Positions 36,201 to 47,765 of a DNA stretch of 64,000 nt are shown here, in pieces. The stretch is from Niebla homalea (lineage: Eukaryota > Ascomycota > Lecanoromycetes > Lecanorales > Ramalinaceae). Location of the stretch: positions 1 through 64,000 of the forward strand of contig JAHGAU010000018.1 of NCBI GenBank assembly GCA_019925105.1, written 5' to 3'. The notes beneath the pieces were generated by a model that ran no database searches, was not told the origin of the DNA, and saw only the letters and a program-made list of their open reading frames with translations. The translations under genes were made by a program, and so were the position numbers. Numbering within the stretch: the first letter of the stretch is position 1; each line of letters opens with the position of its first letter.

Positions 36201-37237
36201 GTTTAGTTCTTTAATTTATTTTAATTATAAGTTATTATACGGTTAATAAAAATATAATAATATTAAATTACGGAATTAAAAATATATAAAATTAATAACT
36301 CAAAAAAATAAGCTTAATACGTTATAAAGGCCTTATATATTTTAAGCCGTTTCTCCGGATTAAAGTAATAAAAAATTATAAAGTAAATTTTAATACCGGT
36401 AAATAATAATTAATATTTCTTTTTAAACGCGTTTTTTTTACCTTAAGGCTTAACTTTAAAAGAATAATATTTTATTATAATTTTCTTAAAGGTTAAATAA
36501 TCCAGATCCCCTTTTTATATAACGGTAAATTAAGATTTTTTAATTAAAGGAAATTTAATATAAATATTACGGTACTTATAAAGAAACGTATTTAATAAAA
36601 TACCTTTAAAGGATACCTCGTATTTATTATGGTATAGGCCCTATAAAGCCTTTAATTTTAACATTATACCCCGTATTTTAACTTAAGGTTATTTATATTA
36701 AAGGAAAAACGGTTAAGATTATTAATAAAATATATAAGTAAGTAAAGTATATCTAATTAGTACGTATAATCACCCCCCTGTTTATAGAATTTATAAGGGT
36801 AAAGCCCTAGGTTAATTAAATTACTAAGTAAAAGGCTTTTATATATAATAGACCTTAATTTTTTATACGTTAATATTATTATTATTATTAAGATTGAAAA
36901 TAATAAACTTAATTAATAACTATAGACTTACAATACGGACGTAATGAGAATAAGATCGCGACGTAAACCCAGACGTGGATTTATTATTAATAAGCTTTTT
37001 AATTTAACTATATAAAGTACAATCCGTTACCTTTTTAGCCGCGGAAAACGCCCTAGTTAATCCCTTTAATAATAAAGGCCCCGGGATAACTTTATTACGT
37101 AAGGCCGATTAAGTAAAATAAGCGGTAATAATAAAATTAAAGCGGGTAAATATAATAATAAATACGTTAAGTAATTTATTAAATATAGAGTTAATAAAAA
37201 AAATAATAAGTTTTTAATAAAAAGGACGTATATAAAG

Positions 37238-37415
37238 TAATTTTAATAAAAGCCGTTATCCAAATAAGTTCTTAAAGATAAAATAAAGAACTTAGGGATT
37301 TAAGTAAGTTGGCTTATATAAATCTTTAAGCTCCCCCGTACGGCCCCTGAAGAGCCGCTTAACCGATAAGTGGCTATTCCGTATGTCCGGCAAATTAGCT
37401 AGTAGCTAAACTACA
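37238..37415 (-). repeat. Split repeat A1 of the left DIRS-type element
   Basis: The best preserved A block, with CCCCGTACGGCCCCTGAAGA and CGTATGTCCGGCAAATTAGC. It defines the element's left end in coding orientation at 37,415. Confidence 0.78.
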
Positions 37416-37660
37416 CCCTTAGGAAGCCAGAAGAATAATATTTTTTAAATAAATCTACTCTAAGAGTGCGCTGGATAATCTCAGGATCGAACCTTAGAAG
37501 GTAAGCGTAGAGAACCTTATACATCGATATCGCGCTCCATGATAATTTCATCTTACTGATTACCAATTGCCTGCCCTTCAGTGCCAACAGCAACTTAATA
37601 AAATTGATTGCGGCATCTTTACCTTCGCAGCCGCCCGTAACCTGGTATAAGGGCTATATA
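37416..37660 (-). pseudogene. Unknown coding fragment next to DIRS repeat A1
   Basis: The minus-strand frame from about 37,640 reads VTGGCEGKDAAINFIKLLLA, continues SAISMYKVLYAYLLRFDPEI and ends with a TAG in the first bases of repeat A1. The start is not evident and upstream sequence is RIP-degraded, so this may be an exon of an older gene into which the DIRS-type element inserted. No family recognised. Confidence 0.35.
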
Positions 37661-38229
37661 ATCGGCCTTTAATTTTATACGATATCCAGCGCTTACGCAA
37701 TAAGTATACCGTAGAACTCCGTACTTCTTTTTACGCCGTTTTAGCTTACCTTTTTTAACCTATCCAGTTTCGCTTTTCTTTAACCCTATAACGCTCCTTT
37801 AAAGAGATTATTAATATTTTTAAGGAAGTACTTAAGTTATCCCGTTGGATATATATAATAAACGATTAACGTATTAGGTATAATATATACACGATTTTAC
37901 TAAGAACTTTATATATTAAGTATAAAGCGTACTTTACTCGGTTCAATTAACTTAATAAAAATATTATTATTTTTTTAATTAAATCCAATACGTTAAGATC
38001 AGAATTATTTACCTTTCTTTTAGGTTTTATTATTTAATAGTCCCGGCTTATCGGGGAGGCTTTAAAGTTATTCAATAAGCTCTTTACCTTATAAGAATCC
38101 TTTTAGGATAACGTAACGTATATAGAAAAGTATTACGTATATAACGTAAATTTTTATTAACGGTAAAGAAATATCGAGGAGAGCGCGTATAATTATCTTA
38201 TACGGATGAAGGGCTTAATCGTACTGTAC
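37661..38229. other. RIP-degraded AT-rich spacer
   Basis: No motif followed; composition changes to normal near 38,200. Confidence 0.4.
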
Positions 38230-39600
38230 CATGTATTTATAGCTCAATTTAATGTAGATAAGGGGCGGTATAAGAAGATGAAAGAAATACACGACGTATT
38301 CATTAGGACGACCAAATAATTTGGCTAGCTAGTTCGGGATTCTCGTTCTATGTATGGCCACTGCTACATTTTGCCAAAAAAGGCTTATGCCCCATGAGTA
38401 ACAACAACCACAAAAGTATACATACCAAGGGGTTCCGGAGCCTCATGGGCTCATCTCAGCGCCGAGCATGCGCAGGGGTAATGGTGTACAGGGGTTGTTG
38501 ATGGGAAGCGCATGGTGGTAGATCAAAGTTGAAAAATCGAGAAAGCTGCGGGGGTGACGGCCGAGCAAGGTGAATGTGAGATGACTGAGCAAGCCGGGAG
38601 CTGAGTCGATTGACGTGATTTCCGTGATAAAGCCGAAGGACTACTCCTTGTGCGATTTAGCTTATGCCGTGGTGGGTACGCAGGTGGTAATGTAGCTGGT
38701 TGTTCGAATCAAAGGCTAATCTGCAGATGCGGCAGTGCTTCGATTGCGACACGTGGGGACCTGCTCTTGTTTGGTTTGGCTGAAATGGCGAGTCCGTAGA
38801 TGCGTATGCAGCTAATTCCCAGACAGAAAGGGTTCTTAATAGACGTTGTATTGCTTCAAGGCTTTTACGGGTAATTTGGGTGAGGGATAATTGGAGATTT
38901 ACTCCCCGGTTGGTAAAGAATGGCTCTTCGGGCTGGTTATATTTATAATATAATAATAAGAGGTTTTAAGGTTATTATAAAGCTTATTGCTAAACGGAAA
39001 ATGCTCTTTATAAATACGACGAAGCTTTAGTGACTTTAATGGTAATTTTAATGTATTATGCTTAAGGATACGCTTATCGTTATAATGGATTTGTTTAACA
39101 GGGACCTTCCCAGCTATCTCGTTTTTCAAGCCGTTTCTTAAGCTTTCATATCCATAGCTCTTTATTCGTATTGATGCCTGTTTGAGTGGTGAGACTTAGG
39201 CTTAAATACCACTCGACGGCGTTGCCTTGAAGGCTTTGATGGATCGTCTTTGGATCGACGTTGCCGGTGGATTTGGATCGGGATTTGAGGATCGAGGTAA
39301 AGGTGAAGACGTCATGGTCTTGCGGGTCAAAGCTGACTTGCAAGGGTTTTTTGACTGTGGCTTAGGCGTTGTCTTCTTGATTACTGGTATGAATTTTGGG
39401 GTGAGTCGACGATTGAGGACTTGCTCGAATTGCTCGTCGCTCATTTGTTGTGCGGGGTGTTATGACTGGTGGTGGTATTGCCATCTTGCCTATCTGAAAG
39501 GGACTGGCTTTGATACCTAGTGAGTGACTACGCTCTCGGTGACGGCATAGCTAGTGTTGGTGTCACTGATCAAATGGCTTGCAGGGTGAAATCAGAAAAA
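38230..39600 (-). mobile_element. Gag-only LTR element relative, GC-normal, frameshifted
   Basis: The minus strand carries MSDEQFEQVLNRRLTPKF (from about 39,444), then in another frame FDPQDHDVFTFTSILKSR and GNAVEWYLSLSLTTQTGINT. A stop and KLKKRLKNEIAGK follow (about 39,130). Between about 38,560 and 38,375 lies the same 3' untranslated block as in the element at 22,880-23,060: GCTCCGGAACCCC, then GGGGCATAAGCC before GGCAAA. The next bases, TGTAGCAGTGG at about 38,374, should be the 3' LTR start, but I found no second copy. The frameshift, the stop and the missing 5' LTR make it a relic. It is not RIP-damaged, unlike its nested relative. Confidence 0.6.
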
Positions 39601-39650
39601 CCTTATTATTTGCCAAAAAGGGAAAATGGTAAGAAAAGTGACCCTCAATA

Positions 39651-39926
39651 CGGATCGCGGCACTAAAAGTCTTGGAGTACGTTAAGACCTGGATCCTGCT
39701 TGGTAATGTATTTAATGCAATTACGGTATTATATTCAGGGCCTTAGGGAGTACTCCCTAAGAAGGTCTTTATAGCCGCTGGAGTATAATGGCTTAAGCGG
39801 CGCGTTAAGGTTCACCCGCCAGGGAGTTAAGCCGGGAGCTTCTTAATACCCTTAGATTACAGCTCAGAATAAATAACAATAATTCGCGGTTTTAACGTAC
39901 CCCAGGACTTTTAGTGCCACGATCCG
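39651..39926. mobile_element. 276-bp MITE with about 40-bp inverted ends and TA flanks (Tc1/mariner type)
   Basis: The left end CGGATCGCGGCACTAAAAGT and the inverted right end CGGATCGTGGCACTAAAAGT match, with matching continuing to about 40 bp with few mismatches. Both ends are flanked by TA (39,649-39,650; 39,927-39,928). There is no coding capacity. It sits at the 3' end of a minus-strand open frame. Tc1/mariner assignment rests on the TA flanks only. Confidence 0.85.
39742..39761. repeat. Perfect 20-bp palindrome inside the MITE
   Basis: CTTAGGGAGTACTCCCTAAG is fully self-complementary and lies near the middle of the MITE. Confidence 0.95.
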
Positions 39927-39929
39927 TAG

Positions 39930-40292
39930 TCTCGAATTAATAATATTGCTTGCCGAGGCTCTCCGGCTCTCGGCTAACCTCCCTTGTTGGGGTACAGCAA
40001 GATTTGATAGTGGCGACGTTGATTCTGATTCTACTCCCGTATCTAAGTCATTATGGAGCCGACGCAAGAGGAAGCGCTGCATACGATGATGGCCTGACCC
40101 ACGAATGGTGCAGAAATTTGTACGGAGTAGAGTGGGATCGGGGAGACTGAGGCATATATACGGGGCAGGCTTCTCCAAACTCAGCGCACGAGTGGCCGCT
40201 CCAACAGCAAAGGGCATGACGACGCCGTCGGTAACAGAGGATGGAATCGGAGGCAATGGCCGCGTTGTGGGCGGGGACGACCGTGTATACAA
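39930..40292 (-). pseudogene. Unknown open frame cut by the MITE
   Basis: The minus strand from ATG at 40,292 reads MYTRSSPPTTRPLPPIPSS and continues without stops to SNIINSRL at the MITE edge; the frame then runs into the MITE and stops at 39,864. Codon composition is normal and RIP is absent, but there is no recognisable domain. It may be the 5' end of a gene broken by the MITE, or a non-coding stretch that happens to be open. Confidence 0.3.
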
Positions 40293-40349
40293 CGTAAGCT
40301 CCAGTCTGAAGGGCGACCGGTAACCAATTGATGCAACTAAAAGTGGTTA

Positions 40350-40899
40350 ATCGCGGACCATTATCAGTAGAATTATTTGCCAGGGGATAAAGAATAAAAT
40401 ATACCGCGGTATTAAATCCCTACTAGCCTTATATTATGTTTATCACGCAATATAATAATTAACTTCTAATATATTTTCCTCCTGGGCTATACGCCCAATA
40501 AAATATCTACGCTTAAAGGTTATATAGTACCTTAAACCTGAGAAAAGACGCATTACTATAAAGTAATATATTAAGTCCTCCCAAAGAAAGTGTAAACGCC
40601 TGTATCCTTTATGCCGTTTATAACGTTATATTGCTACGAGATGCTAAGGGAGAGACAGAAGATAGCTATAGATCTGTTATTATCTCGGGAAAAGGTATTT
40701 ATAAGTATTATAAATTTCCGTTTCCGGGATTAATACGTATGCCTTTCGCCCTTAAGAGGAAATGATTACGTGTGATCATAACTTTTAATCTGGAATTTAA
40801 AATTATAACGAGACATAAGACCGACTAAAGATAAAAAGGATAGGTAGTTTTAACTCTCCAACTCTCCTCTTTTTCTTCACTTTAGTACTTCATATCAAT
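40350..40899. other. Moderately AT-rich spacer, possible promoter region
   Basis: Mixed-composition DNA upstream of the relic gene at 40,900. A pyrimidine-rich stretch (CTCTCCTCTTTTTCTTCAC) at 40,862-40,880, just before that start codon, resembles fungal core-promoter CT tracts. Nothing else seen. Confidence 0.35.
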
Positions 40900-41540
40900 A
40901 TGTTAGGTACTTCGCTTATATTAGGCACTTCGCTTATGTCAGGCACTTTAAATATTACTGAAGGAGAAGACGTTCTTCAAGTTTTTAAGTCTATCTTATC
41001 TACAAAAGCGGTGATTTCCCCCCATTAAGAAGCTTTTACCTAACGTAGTACTGACTTACTCCATTAATATACCCAGAACGTCCTCGAGGTAGACTAAGAC
41101 TTCTTAACGGATAGAGAGAAGCGTATATTATAACGTATTACGCGTTATTTCGGCCCAGGAAAACGGAAAAGAGAAAATAGTGAAGACGGGAAGGTAACAG
41201 GAGGAAAAGGAGGAGGAGGAGGAGAAGGAGAAAGGCCGCTTAAAAGGTTAATATCTACAGGTGCTTAAGCGGTTATCCTTTAATTTATTAACCTCGCCTT
41301 ACCGTTAGCCCTCCGCCGTTACTTAATATAAGATTTTTACGGAAGACCCGAGCTTTTTTTTAACGATCTTAATTACCTTAATAACTTTTAAGGTTAACTT
41401 TAAAGTAATTAATCCAATTAAGGGGAAAAATTCCTTTATTTTATTTATTATTTTAAATAAATTAAATCCCGTAATAAGCTTAATCGCGTTCGCCGTTTAT
41501 TCTTTATACTTTTTTTTATTTAATTTTATTATTACGTAAT
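40900..41540 (+). pseudogene. RIP-killed gene of unknown family
   Basis: One plus-strand frame runs about 210 codons from ATG at 40,900. It opens MLGTSLILGTSLMSGTLNIT, then has a region with several Gln-position stops, then FLTDREKRIL-RITRYFGPGK, a basic/Gly-rich linker (KRKREN, GGKGGGGGEGERPLKR) and a hydrophobic part (FINLALPLALRRYLI). All internal stops I noted are TAA, as expected from CAA after RIP on this strand. That the frame stays readable and the start codon survives indicates a real former gene. The first residues contain a short LGTSL/GTSL repetition. I do not recognise the family. The 3' limit is uncertain. Confidence 0.5.
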
Positions 41541-42059
41541 ATTTAAGTACTTAAAGTTATATCGGATTTATTATAAAAAGAAAAATTAAAATTTATTTTA
41601 ATTAAATAAACCCGCTTAATTTATATATTAAGGAAACTTTAAAAGATTACCATAAATATAACTTACGTAATAAGAAGCTATTACGCTTCGCGGAGAAATT
41701 TAATATGGGAATAATATTTATATTGGTTAATGAATTGTCGTTAAACTTATAAGTATTCTCTTTCTCTATTTCTCTTTTTCTTTCTTTATTTCTGCTATAA
41801 AATTACCTTTAACGTGGGTTTCCGATATAGTCTTAATAGTAAATATTCCTTTAATAATATAGCTTATAATAAAGTTATTAATTACCTTTAAGATTTAAGA
41901 ATAAAAAGTTTAGCTTAATAATTATAAACAAATACGTTAAGAAATAATATAAAGTAATAATTATTATTATAATAAAGTTTACCGGAGCGGATAAAGACGG
42001 AAGAATAAAAAGAAAAGAAAAGGAAGAATAAGGAAGTCTTAACGCTTAAGGCGGGATAG

Positions 42060-42060
<1 letters not shown>
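41541..42060. other. RIP-degraded AT-rich DNA, unassigned
   Basis: No motif followed. Confidence 0.4.
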
Positions 42061-42108
<48 letters not shown>

Positions 42109-42128
42109 GTATATATATGTATATATTA
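42061..42128. repeat. (TA)n microsatellite with TG interruptions
   Basis: About 68 bp of alternating TA with periodic TGTA steps. Confidence 0.95.
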
Positions 42129-42739
42129 TATTTAAGCTCGGATTAAATGGATTCAGGAGCCTAATATTAAGGGGGTCTGGTTCTATAAAATAAATAATAA
42201 TATTGCTTAAAATAAATTGGATAAAGTTTATACTTTAAAAGTACTTATTCTTTTCCCATTATATACCTATTTATTCCCCGATTAAATCTTCTCCCTCCTC
42301 CGTACAGCGTATATACCGTTATTATATCTTAAACCCATCCCAAGATATATTTATCTTCTTAATTACGGTATCGAAATACCAGGTTGCTAGCCTATTATCC
42401 AGATCGCCCTCCTTTCTTCTTATAACTTTTCCTTTTATTTATCCCCGAATTATCTTCCTTAGCTTATTTAACTTAATTATAAAAGCCTTTATTTTCCCCC
42501 TTATTTTTACTATTAACTTTCTCTTATATTTATATATTTCCGTTATACGGAATATTTCCTTATATTACCGCTTATCCTTTATTAACCGGACTTTTATTTT
42601 TAATAACGTAAATCAATAAGGGATTAATATTAAATAACGGAGTTTAAATTAAACTTAACTTTTATAAACGATCTTAAATACGTTACGTATATATTAAGCG
42701 GTAATAATTTCGTTATAAAAGAAATACGACGGCGGGTCG
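42129..42739. other. RIP-degraded AT-rich DNA, unassigned
   Basis: Pyrimidine-rich patches near 42,250-42,560; no coding frame recognised. Confidence 0.4.
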
Positions 42740-43140
42740 AATTAAATAATTTAATGGTCAAGGAGGGAGGTAAAGAGGTTAATGGTAAAGGCGTAGATTT
42801 ATTGGATACTTAAAAAGAGCGGAAGGGAATAGGAGAGGGCATAGGGGAAGGCGGTCAGAATAAGTTAGGTTAGGGATATAGTGCGTAAGTAAAGGGTATT
42901 AAGGGCTAAGGCGAGGAGGTTCAGATTAATATCGTTATTATACGTACTGCTATAATTATGTATTTTATTAAGGGCCTTTGCGAGGAGCGTATGGTTAATA
43001 AGGGAGGGGTCTATAGGCTCGAAGAGCAGGTGCAGGTTGGTTTTTAAAGAAGGGTGGTGGTAGTAGTGATGGCTGCTAAACCGCTGTAGGTTTGGGTGAG
43101 GATGGTGGATCAACACTTGGATCGATTAACACTTGGATCA
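42740..43140 (-). pseudogene. Unknown Pro/Leu/His-rich minus-strand frame
   Basis: The minus strand from ATG at 43,116 reads MLIHHPHPNLQRFSSHHYYH and continues with ALNKIHNYSSTYNNDINLNL, then RIP-like stops and a Pro/Ser tail to about 42,740. The plus strand is G-rich. No domain recognised; strand assignment is tentative. Confidence 0.25.
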
Positions 43141-43544
43141 GGGAGACCAAGAAGAGTAAAGTAAGAGGCAGGGTGGTAGCCAAGAAAAGGGTTTTAACGC
43201 TTCAGAATGTTAAGCTTGTTAAGGGCCGGTCAGCTTTAACTTTAAGTTAAGCTTTAATAGTACTACATATATCCTAAGCATTGATCCTCTCGCGTTAAGC
43301 AGCATAATCAAAATGGAAAGGGGTAGCCATTAAGGTCGTAATTCGGTCGATTTTGACCTTAGAAAAGCAATAATATAGAAATCAGGAGAATCAAAGAAGG
43401 AGCTGGTGGGATCGGTCGTCCGTTTCACAGTGATATGGGCCGTGCTTGGAATCAGATCTCAAGGGTATGTATTGATCGAAAGAATAACTATGAAGAGTAA
43501 AAGTACAGATGGTGGGTAAAAAGGGTGGTTTGTATGGGCTTTTT
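43141..43544. other. GC-normal flank left of the 43.5-kb gag element
   Basis: Un-RIPped DNA with no convincing gene. Confidence 0.4.
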
Positions 43545-45060
43545 GTAACGGTATATGGCCTGCAGAGCTGATCGAGAGCTGACTCAGCCGGGACGGAGCG
43601 GGCATACCTTGTTCCGCATCGCTTGGCGCACGCACCTTCATATTTACAACATCCACATAGCTAGATTATCAATCATACACTTTACCATCAGACAACGTAG
43701 TAGACGCGACGAGCATAGTGATCTCGACGAGAGTCTCTCCACCAGCAACTTCATTAGCGGTCACCATCACCAGATCTACTATATCGAGCCAGTAGACAGA
43801 CAACTGACACGGTTCAACCAACGAAGCCGAGCCTCCAATCCGTCCCTTTCAGTAGGCCCGACGGCGACATCATAACACTCACCTTTTCCGACGAGCAATT
43901 CAAGCGACTCCTCAACCGGCTCACACTCAAATCTGTACCACAAAACACCGAAGATATCGCCTTTACAAATTCGATTTGCACCCCACAAGCATGACGTCTT
44001 CACCTTTACCTCACAACTCAAAAATGCGGACCCAACACGCATCCATGAATACCTTCAACATGAGACCAAGGAATGGTATGAGGCAAAACTCAGTGAGACA
44101 ACAAGAGCAGGACTTGCCACAAGCTCAAGGCTTTGGATTCAAGAGCTCGTAAAGGCATATAGCCATACAGCAGGGTAAGCCTCTGTGACACTATCATAGC
44201 AACCGCAAGGGACCGAAACTACTCCATTACCCTCACCGCAAATCCCTTAGCAAAAAAGACTACAGACGGTTCAGCAACAAGCAGCTGAGCCACGGCGTGC
44301 ACCTGCGGCACTGAGATTCAAACAAAAGGTGGATTACAAGTATAACGGCCTATGTGGCATGCGTCACCTCTCGACGCTCATCTTCGACCCTGTCATTCAG
44401 CTCAAATTCATGATGTCAACACCCTCAGCAAGCCTGATACAGCTCCAGCATTAGGCCCTTGGCTGCCGCAACACCTACTTCTGGAGCAACTCACGGTCAC
44501 CAGGCCCCACCCCCTGCTCTCACATGAGCTAAATTAAACGAGGAAAGAGTACAGCTTCGGAAAAACCCCGGAGAGCACGGCACTCAACTCATGGTTTGCT
44601 CACCTCATGCTCACCTCACTTCACCCGCGACTATGGTCCGCAACTTCGATTTTTTGTCGATTTTTCAACTTGCACCCACCACCATACCTTTATACTCGAC
44701 CACCACGTTTAACACTCGTTCCTGCACTGGCTCGGACCTTTCTTATCACCATCTCTACGTCCGGGAAGCTTGCTATCATGTTTTTGATTGGTGGATCACT
44801 CTTGGGATAAGAGCATTTTTTAACACTCTTTGAGTTCTTCCCTCGTGCTCTGGTCGTCGAATCTATGTTTACACTTACACCCTTCGTACACCCAAGTCTC
44901 TGGCTCTTGGATCCACTGGTCGGTCACTTCCAACCTTTACAGCATCCGTCTCTCGGACACTGCTGTCGTTTGGAGACTGACAGTATTCGCGGGCGCATTG
45001 GGATTATCCAAGTCCGCGCTAGTCTCAGTTCTCCGATTACCGTACTAACGGTAAGCTTAC
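43545..45060 (+). mobile_element. Gag-only LTR element relative, GC-normal, with LTR remnant
   Basis: The first about 125 bp (GCAGAGCTGATCGAGAGCTG, later CCTTGTTCCGCATCGCTTGG) resemble the 148-bp LTR at 21,061. Gag follows on the plus strand: LTFSDEQFKRLLNRLTL near 43,875 is nearly identical to the 16-kb relic, then (frameshifted) HDVFTFTSQLKNADPTRIH near 43,990-44,050 and LWIQELVKAY near 44,130. PRRAPAALRFKQKVDYKYNG at 44,293-44,350 is shared with the 16-kb copy, and the 3' untranslated block resembles 38.4-38.6 kb. Frameshifts inactivate it. No 3' LTR was found. Little or no RIP is visible. Confidence 0.55.
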
Positions 45061-45089
45061 ATAGTTAAACATTAACTCAGCAGGGCTTG

Positions 45090-45340
45090 TTTTGTGGGAG
45101 AGAAGCTTCACCTTTTCACCTTTTAGTGAAAAACAGTGGACTGAGTTTAATGACACCACCACTTCCGCATTACGAAGTCAGTCATATGTCTCTCTCTCGG
45201 TATTAATTCTTGTCACCCACAGCATCTCGCACCGACGTTCGCCGAGCACGTACCAGAGCTGCGACACGTTCGCAAGCACCAAGAGCTTTAGCGAATCGCC
45301 CTTAACCCTTATTACTACGAGTACTACCACTGTTAAAGCT
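45090..45340 (+). pseudogene. Second copy of the 5' end of the 30-kb gene
   Basis: Homologous to 29,905-30,060 including the upstream words CACCTTTTAG and GAAGTCAGTCATAT. The coding start reads ASRTDVRRARTRAATRSQAP (45,222 onwards) against ASPTEIRRARSRATTRARAV. The expected initiator is ACA here, so both copies lack ATG. The frame ends at TAA near 45,303. Downstream sequence is RIP-degraded. Confidence 0.5.
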
Positions 45341-47697
45341 CGCTTACTTTATCGCTCGAAAAATAATAATAATACCTATTAAATAAAGGATTACCCTTTA
45401 TATCTCGCTTATTATAAGTAACGTCCGTTCCTGAACGTTTTTAAGGTATATTTATTCTTTTACGCGTTTAATCAATTATAATTAAAGTCCTTTAATTTCT
45501 TATACGCTATTAATCCTCGTTAATAAGCATAGAACTTCTTAATAATCTTATTTATAGCCTTAAACGGCGTTTATTAAGCTTTTTAAATAAGGATAAATAT
45601 TATTTCTTTATTAATTATTTAACTTTACTTTTTACCTTAAATATATCCATATAAAAGTCGTATTTACTTAAAAAATAAATAATCTATTAAATTCACCGGA
45701 AGTAATTAAATTACCGCCTTTTAAATAATGACGGGGATATGGCCGAGTAAAATAAAGAATAATTAATTTAAGCCTTAAAGAATTTATTAATGTGAAGAGG
45801 TATAAGACTTAACCGTCCCTCTTTTATAACCTTTATCGGAGTATATGCTGACTTCTATATTCTAAGAGACTTATCTATTAAGGCTACTTTAACCAAAGTC
45901 TTTAAAGAGACTGCGGATTTATATAAAGAATACGCCTTAATGAATATATTTAATTATATAGCTTAAAGTACGTTTATTCGTAAGAAAACGTAACCGTCTT
46001 AAATTAATACGTAATAAGTTTAAATATTTTTAAGCTAAAAAAAAAAGGCGAGCGTAATAAGCTTTTATATTAATAATATACGTCTTAACGGATTACGGTA
46101 ACTCTTATATATCTCATTTTGAAATTCCGATAGTTTTATTTGACTTAACGTAGTTGTCCTTTCGAGTATTTAGACTTATATTGCTTGTATCCTTATAGCC
46201 CGAATACGAGTAACGTCAACTAGATTCTCGTTCTTCAGTTAGACTTCCTTAACTTCTTCCTTATCATTTTTAATCCGCTATAAGGGTATATCGTAAATTT
46301 CCGGCGCCGGCTTATATTTTTAATCTCTTTAAATATAATAATAAAGCAATACGCTAGCGTCAATCGCGTAGGTCTAAGTAATTATTAAATGACGGATAAA
46401 GTATTATATTTAAGGTAAATTTTATAAAGAAATAACCTTTATAATCTTTGTATTTAAGTCAAGTTCAAAGTTACGTGTCAGTTAACGTAGCACTTTTCTA
46501 TTACCGGGAAATATTATTCGCTCCTTTCATTATAAAGCCTCGAGGTTTGGCTTTCGGTTACGTTCTTAATAATCCAATATTTTTAATTAATCGAAACCTG
46601 GTTACTTCCGTTCCTGCATATAATCTTTCAGATATACACAGAAACTAAAATACGGATGCTTATCGCTAATGCCTTTATAAAGGTTTAGCGGGCAAAGATT
46701 AAATAAAGGGTTATACTATGATAAAGAAGGAGTTATACTAATTTGTCCCACAAGTTATTAAGATACAGGTACGTATGCCAAGGTTTAAGCCCGCTATACC
46801 TAAATAGGCGTTAATGCCCCCAAATCTCTTGGCTTTAAGCTAGGTACGTAATAGGGGCCCATATGCTATAACCCCAAAGGGTTCATTCCCCCCAAGCTTC
46901 TACAACATAGCTCCAACTATATATAAGACTATAATTAAATTATTACCATCTAGCTTAGAAGATAATAATAAGCGGCCTAATAATATACGGGCGCCGTACT
47001 TATCGTCCTCTACTCTCGGGTTTACGTAATTATAGGGAGGTAATCAGGAAGTGAATAACGCAGGCCTTTAACCGAGCAAACTTAAGCTCTAAATACTTAA
47101 ATACTAATTATTTAATAGCAGCTCTCTCTCAATAAGTCCAATTCAATCCAATAACGATTCTCTCTTAATAATTCCTGTTATATCCAAAAAGAGCACTATT
47201 AATTACTGGTGAGATCGGTTTATTACTCTCGATTTATGAAAGCCTACCAGATTATCTAAATGATATCATTTTAGGCATTACCGGGAATACCTTCCTTATC
47301 TTTATAACCCCTTTTACCGAACGGAGTACTACCCGACTTATCTTTAATTAACTCGAATTTAAGTAAAGCTAAATAATTATTAAAGGAAGAGTTAAGAGTT
47401 AAAAACGTTATTATAAATTAGGAAGAACCGGAAGTTAATTTATAAATTACGTTAAAAGAAACTTTATTTAATAGTTTAAGATTATTAAGCTTTAATATAG
47501 AAGTATTTATAGATAACCCGTTTTAAATATGGGTTAAATTTAGCCAGAACTGGCTGTTTTATAATAAAAAGGAAATACGTAAAATAAGGAGTTAATTAAT
47601 TAAAAAAACCCGGGATATTCTGGATAAAAGGAGGGGTTTTAATTAGTTAGAAGATAAACGTTAAGAAATTTAAGAAAATCTTAAGGAGTTTAATTAA
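45341..47697. other. RIP-degraded AT-rich DNA with patchy less-damaged parts
   Basis: A plus-strand open frame at 46,448-46,648 and a frame near 47,230-47,690 (LPDYLNDIILGITGNTFLIF) can be read, but neither matches a family I know. The patch 46,730-46,910 has near-normal composition without an evident gene. Confidence 0.35.
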
Positions 47698-47765
47698 GAT
47701 TGATTGATTGATTTGTTTATATATGTGTCTAGTTACTTTTAAGTTAATTTCGGCGTTCTATAATG
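47698..47765 (-). repeat. LINE-type 3' tail with GATT units
   Basis: Four GATT units followed by TCTAGTTA and AGTTAATTTCGGCGTTC, matching the tail region at 31,804-31,850. The similarity fades beyond this, so it is a very short or diverged LINE 3' end. Confidence 0.5.

Larger units (their letters stand above)
32603..37415 (-). mobile_element. DIRS-order (Ngaro-like) retrotransposon relic with A1-B1-A2-B2 split repeats
   Basis: In coding (minus) orientation the element begins at 37,415 (TGTAGTTTAGCTA) with repeat A1, and ends with B1 (33,229-33,036), A2 (33,035-32,857) and B2 (32,790-32,603). This is the split-direct-repeat arrangement of Ngaro/PAT-type DIRS retrotransposons. The interior is homologous to the plus-strand element at 51.6-56.7 kb, where reverse transcriptase and tyrosine recombinase are readable. 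Here the RT lies at about 35,560-34,850 and the recombinase at about 33,980-33,355, where KSDVY is still visible near 33,365. RIP stops inactivate all frames. Unlike LTR elements there is no single repeat pair bounding the element. The split-repeat reading rests on my visual alignment of the A and B blocks. Confidence 0.72.

Noticed and set aside
33900..36800. Readable plus-strand stretches such as LGLSNAPVNIYRFNGG in the left DIRS-type element
   Set aside because: First suspected to be a separate gene, but the homologous right element shows RT and recombinase on the opposite strand, so these are antisense shadows.
32857..37415. Simple LTR pair bounding a gypsy element
   Set aside because: The B blocks flank the inner A block on both sides and the encoded enzymes are DIRS-type, so a split-repeat structure fits better.
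38690..38740. B-box-like GTTCGAATC suggesting a tRNA or SINE
   Set aside because: No matching A box or acceptor stem; it sits in the 3' untranslated part of the gag element.
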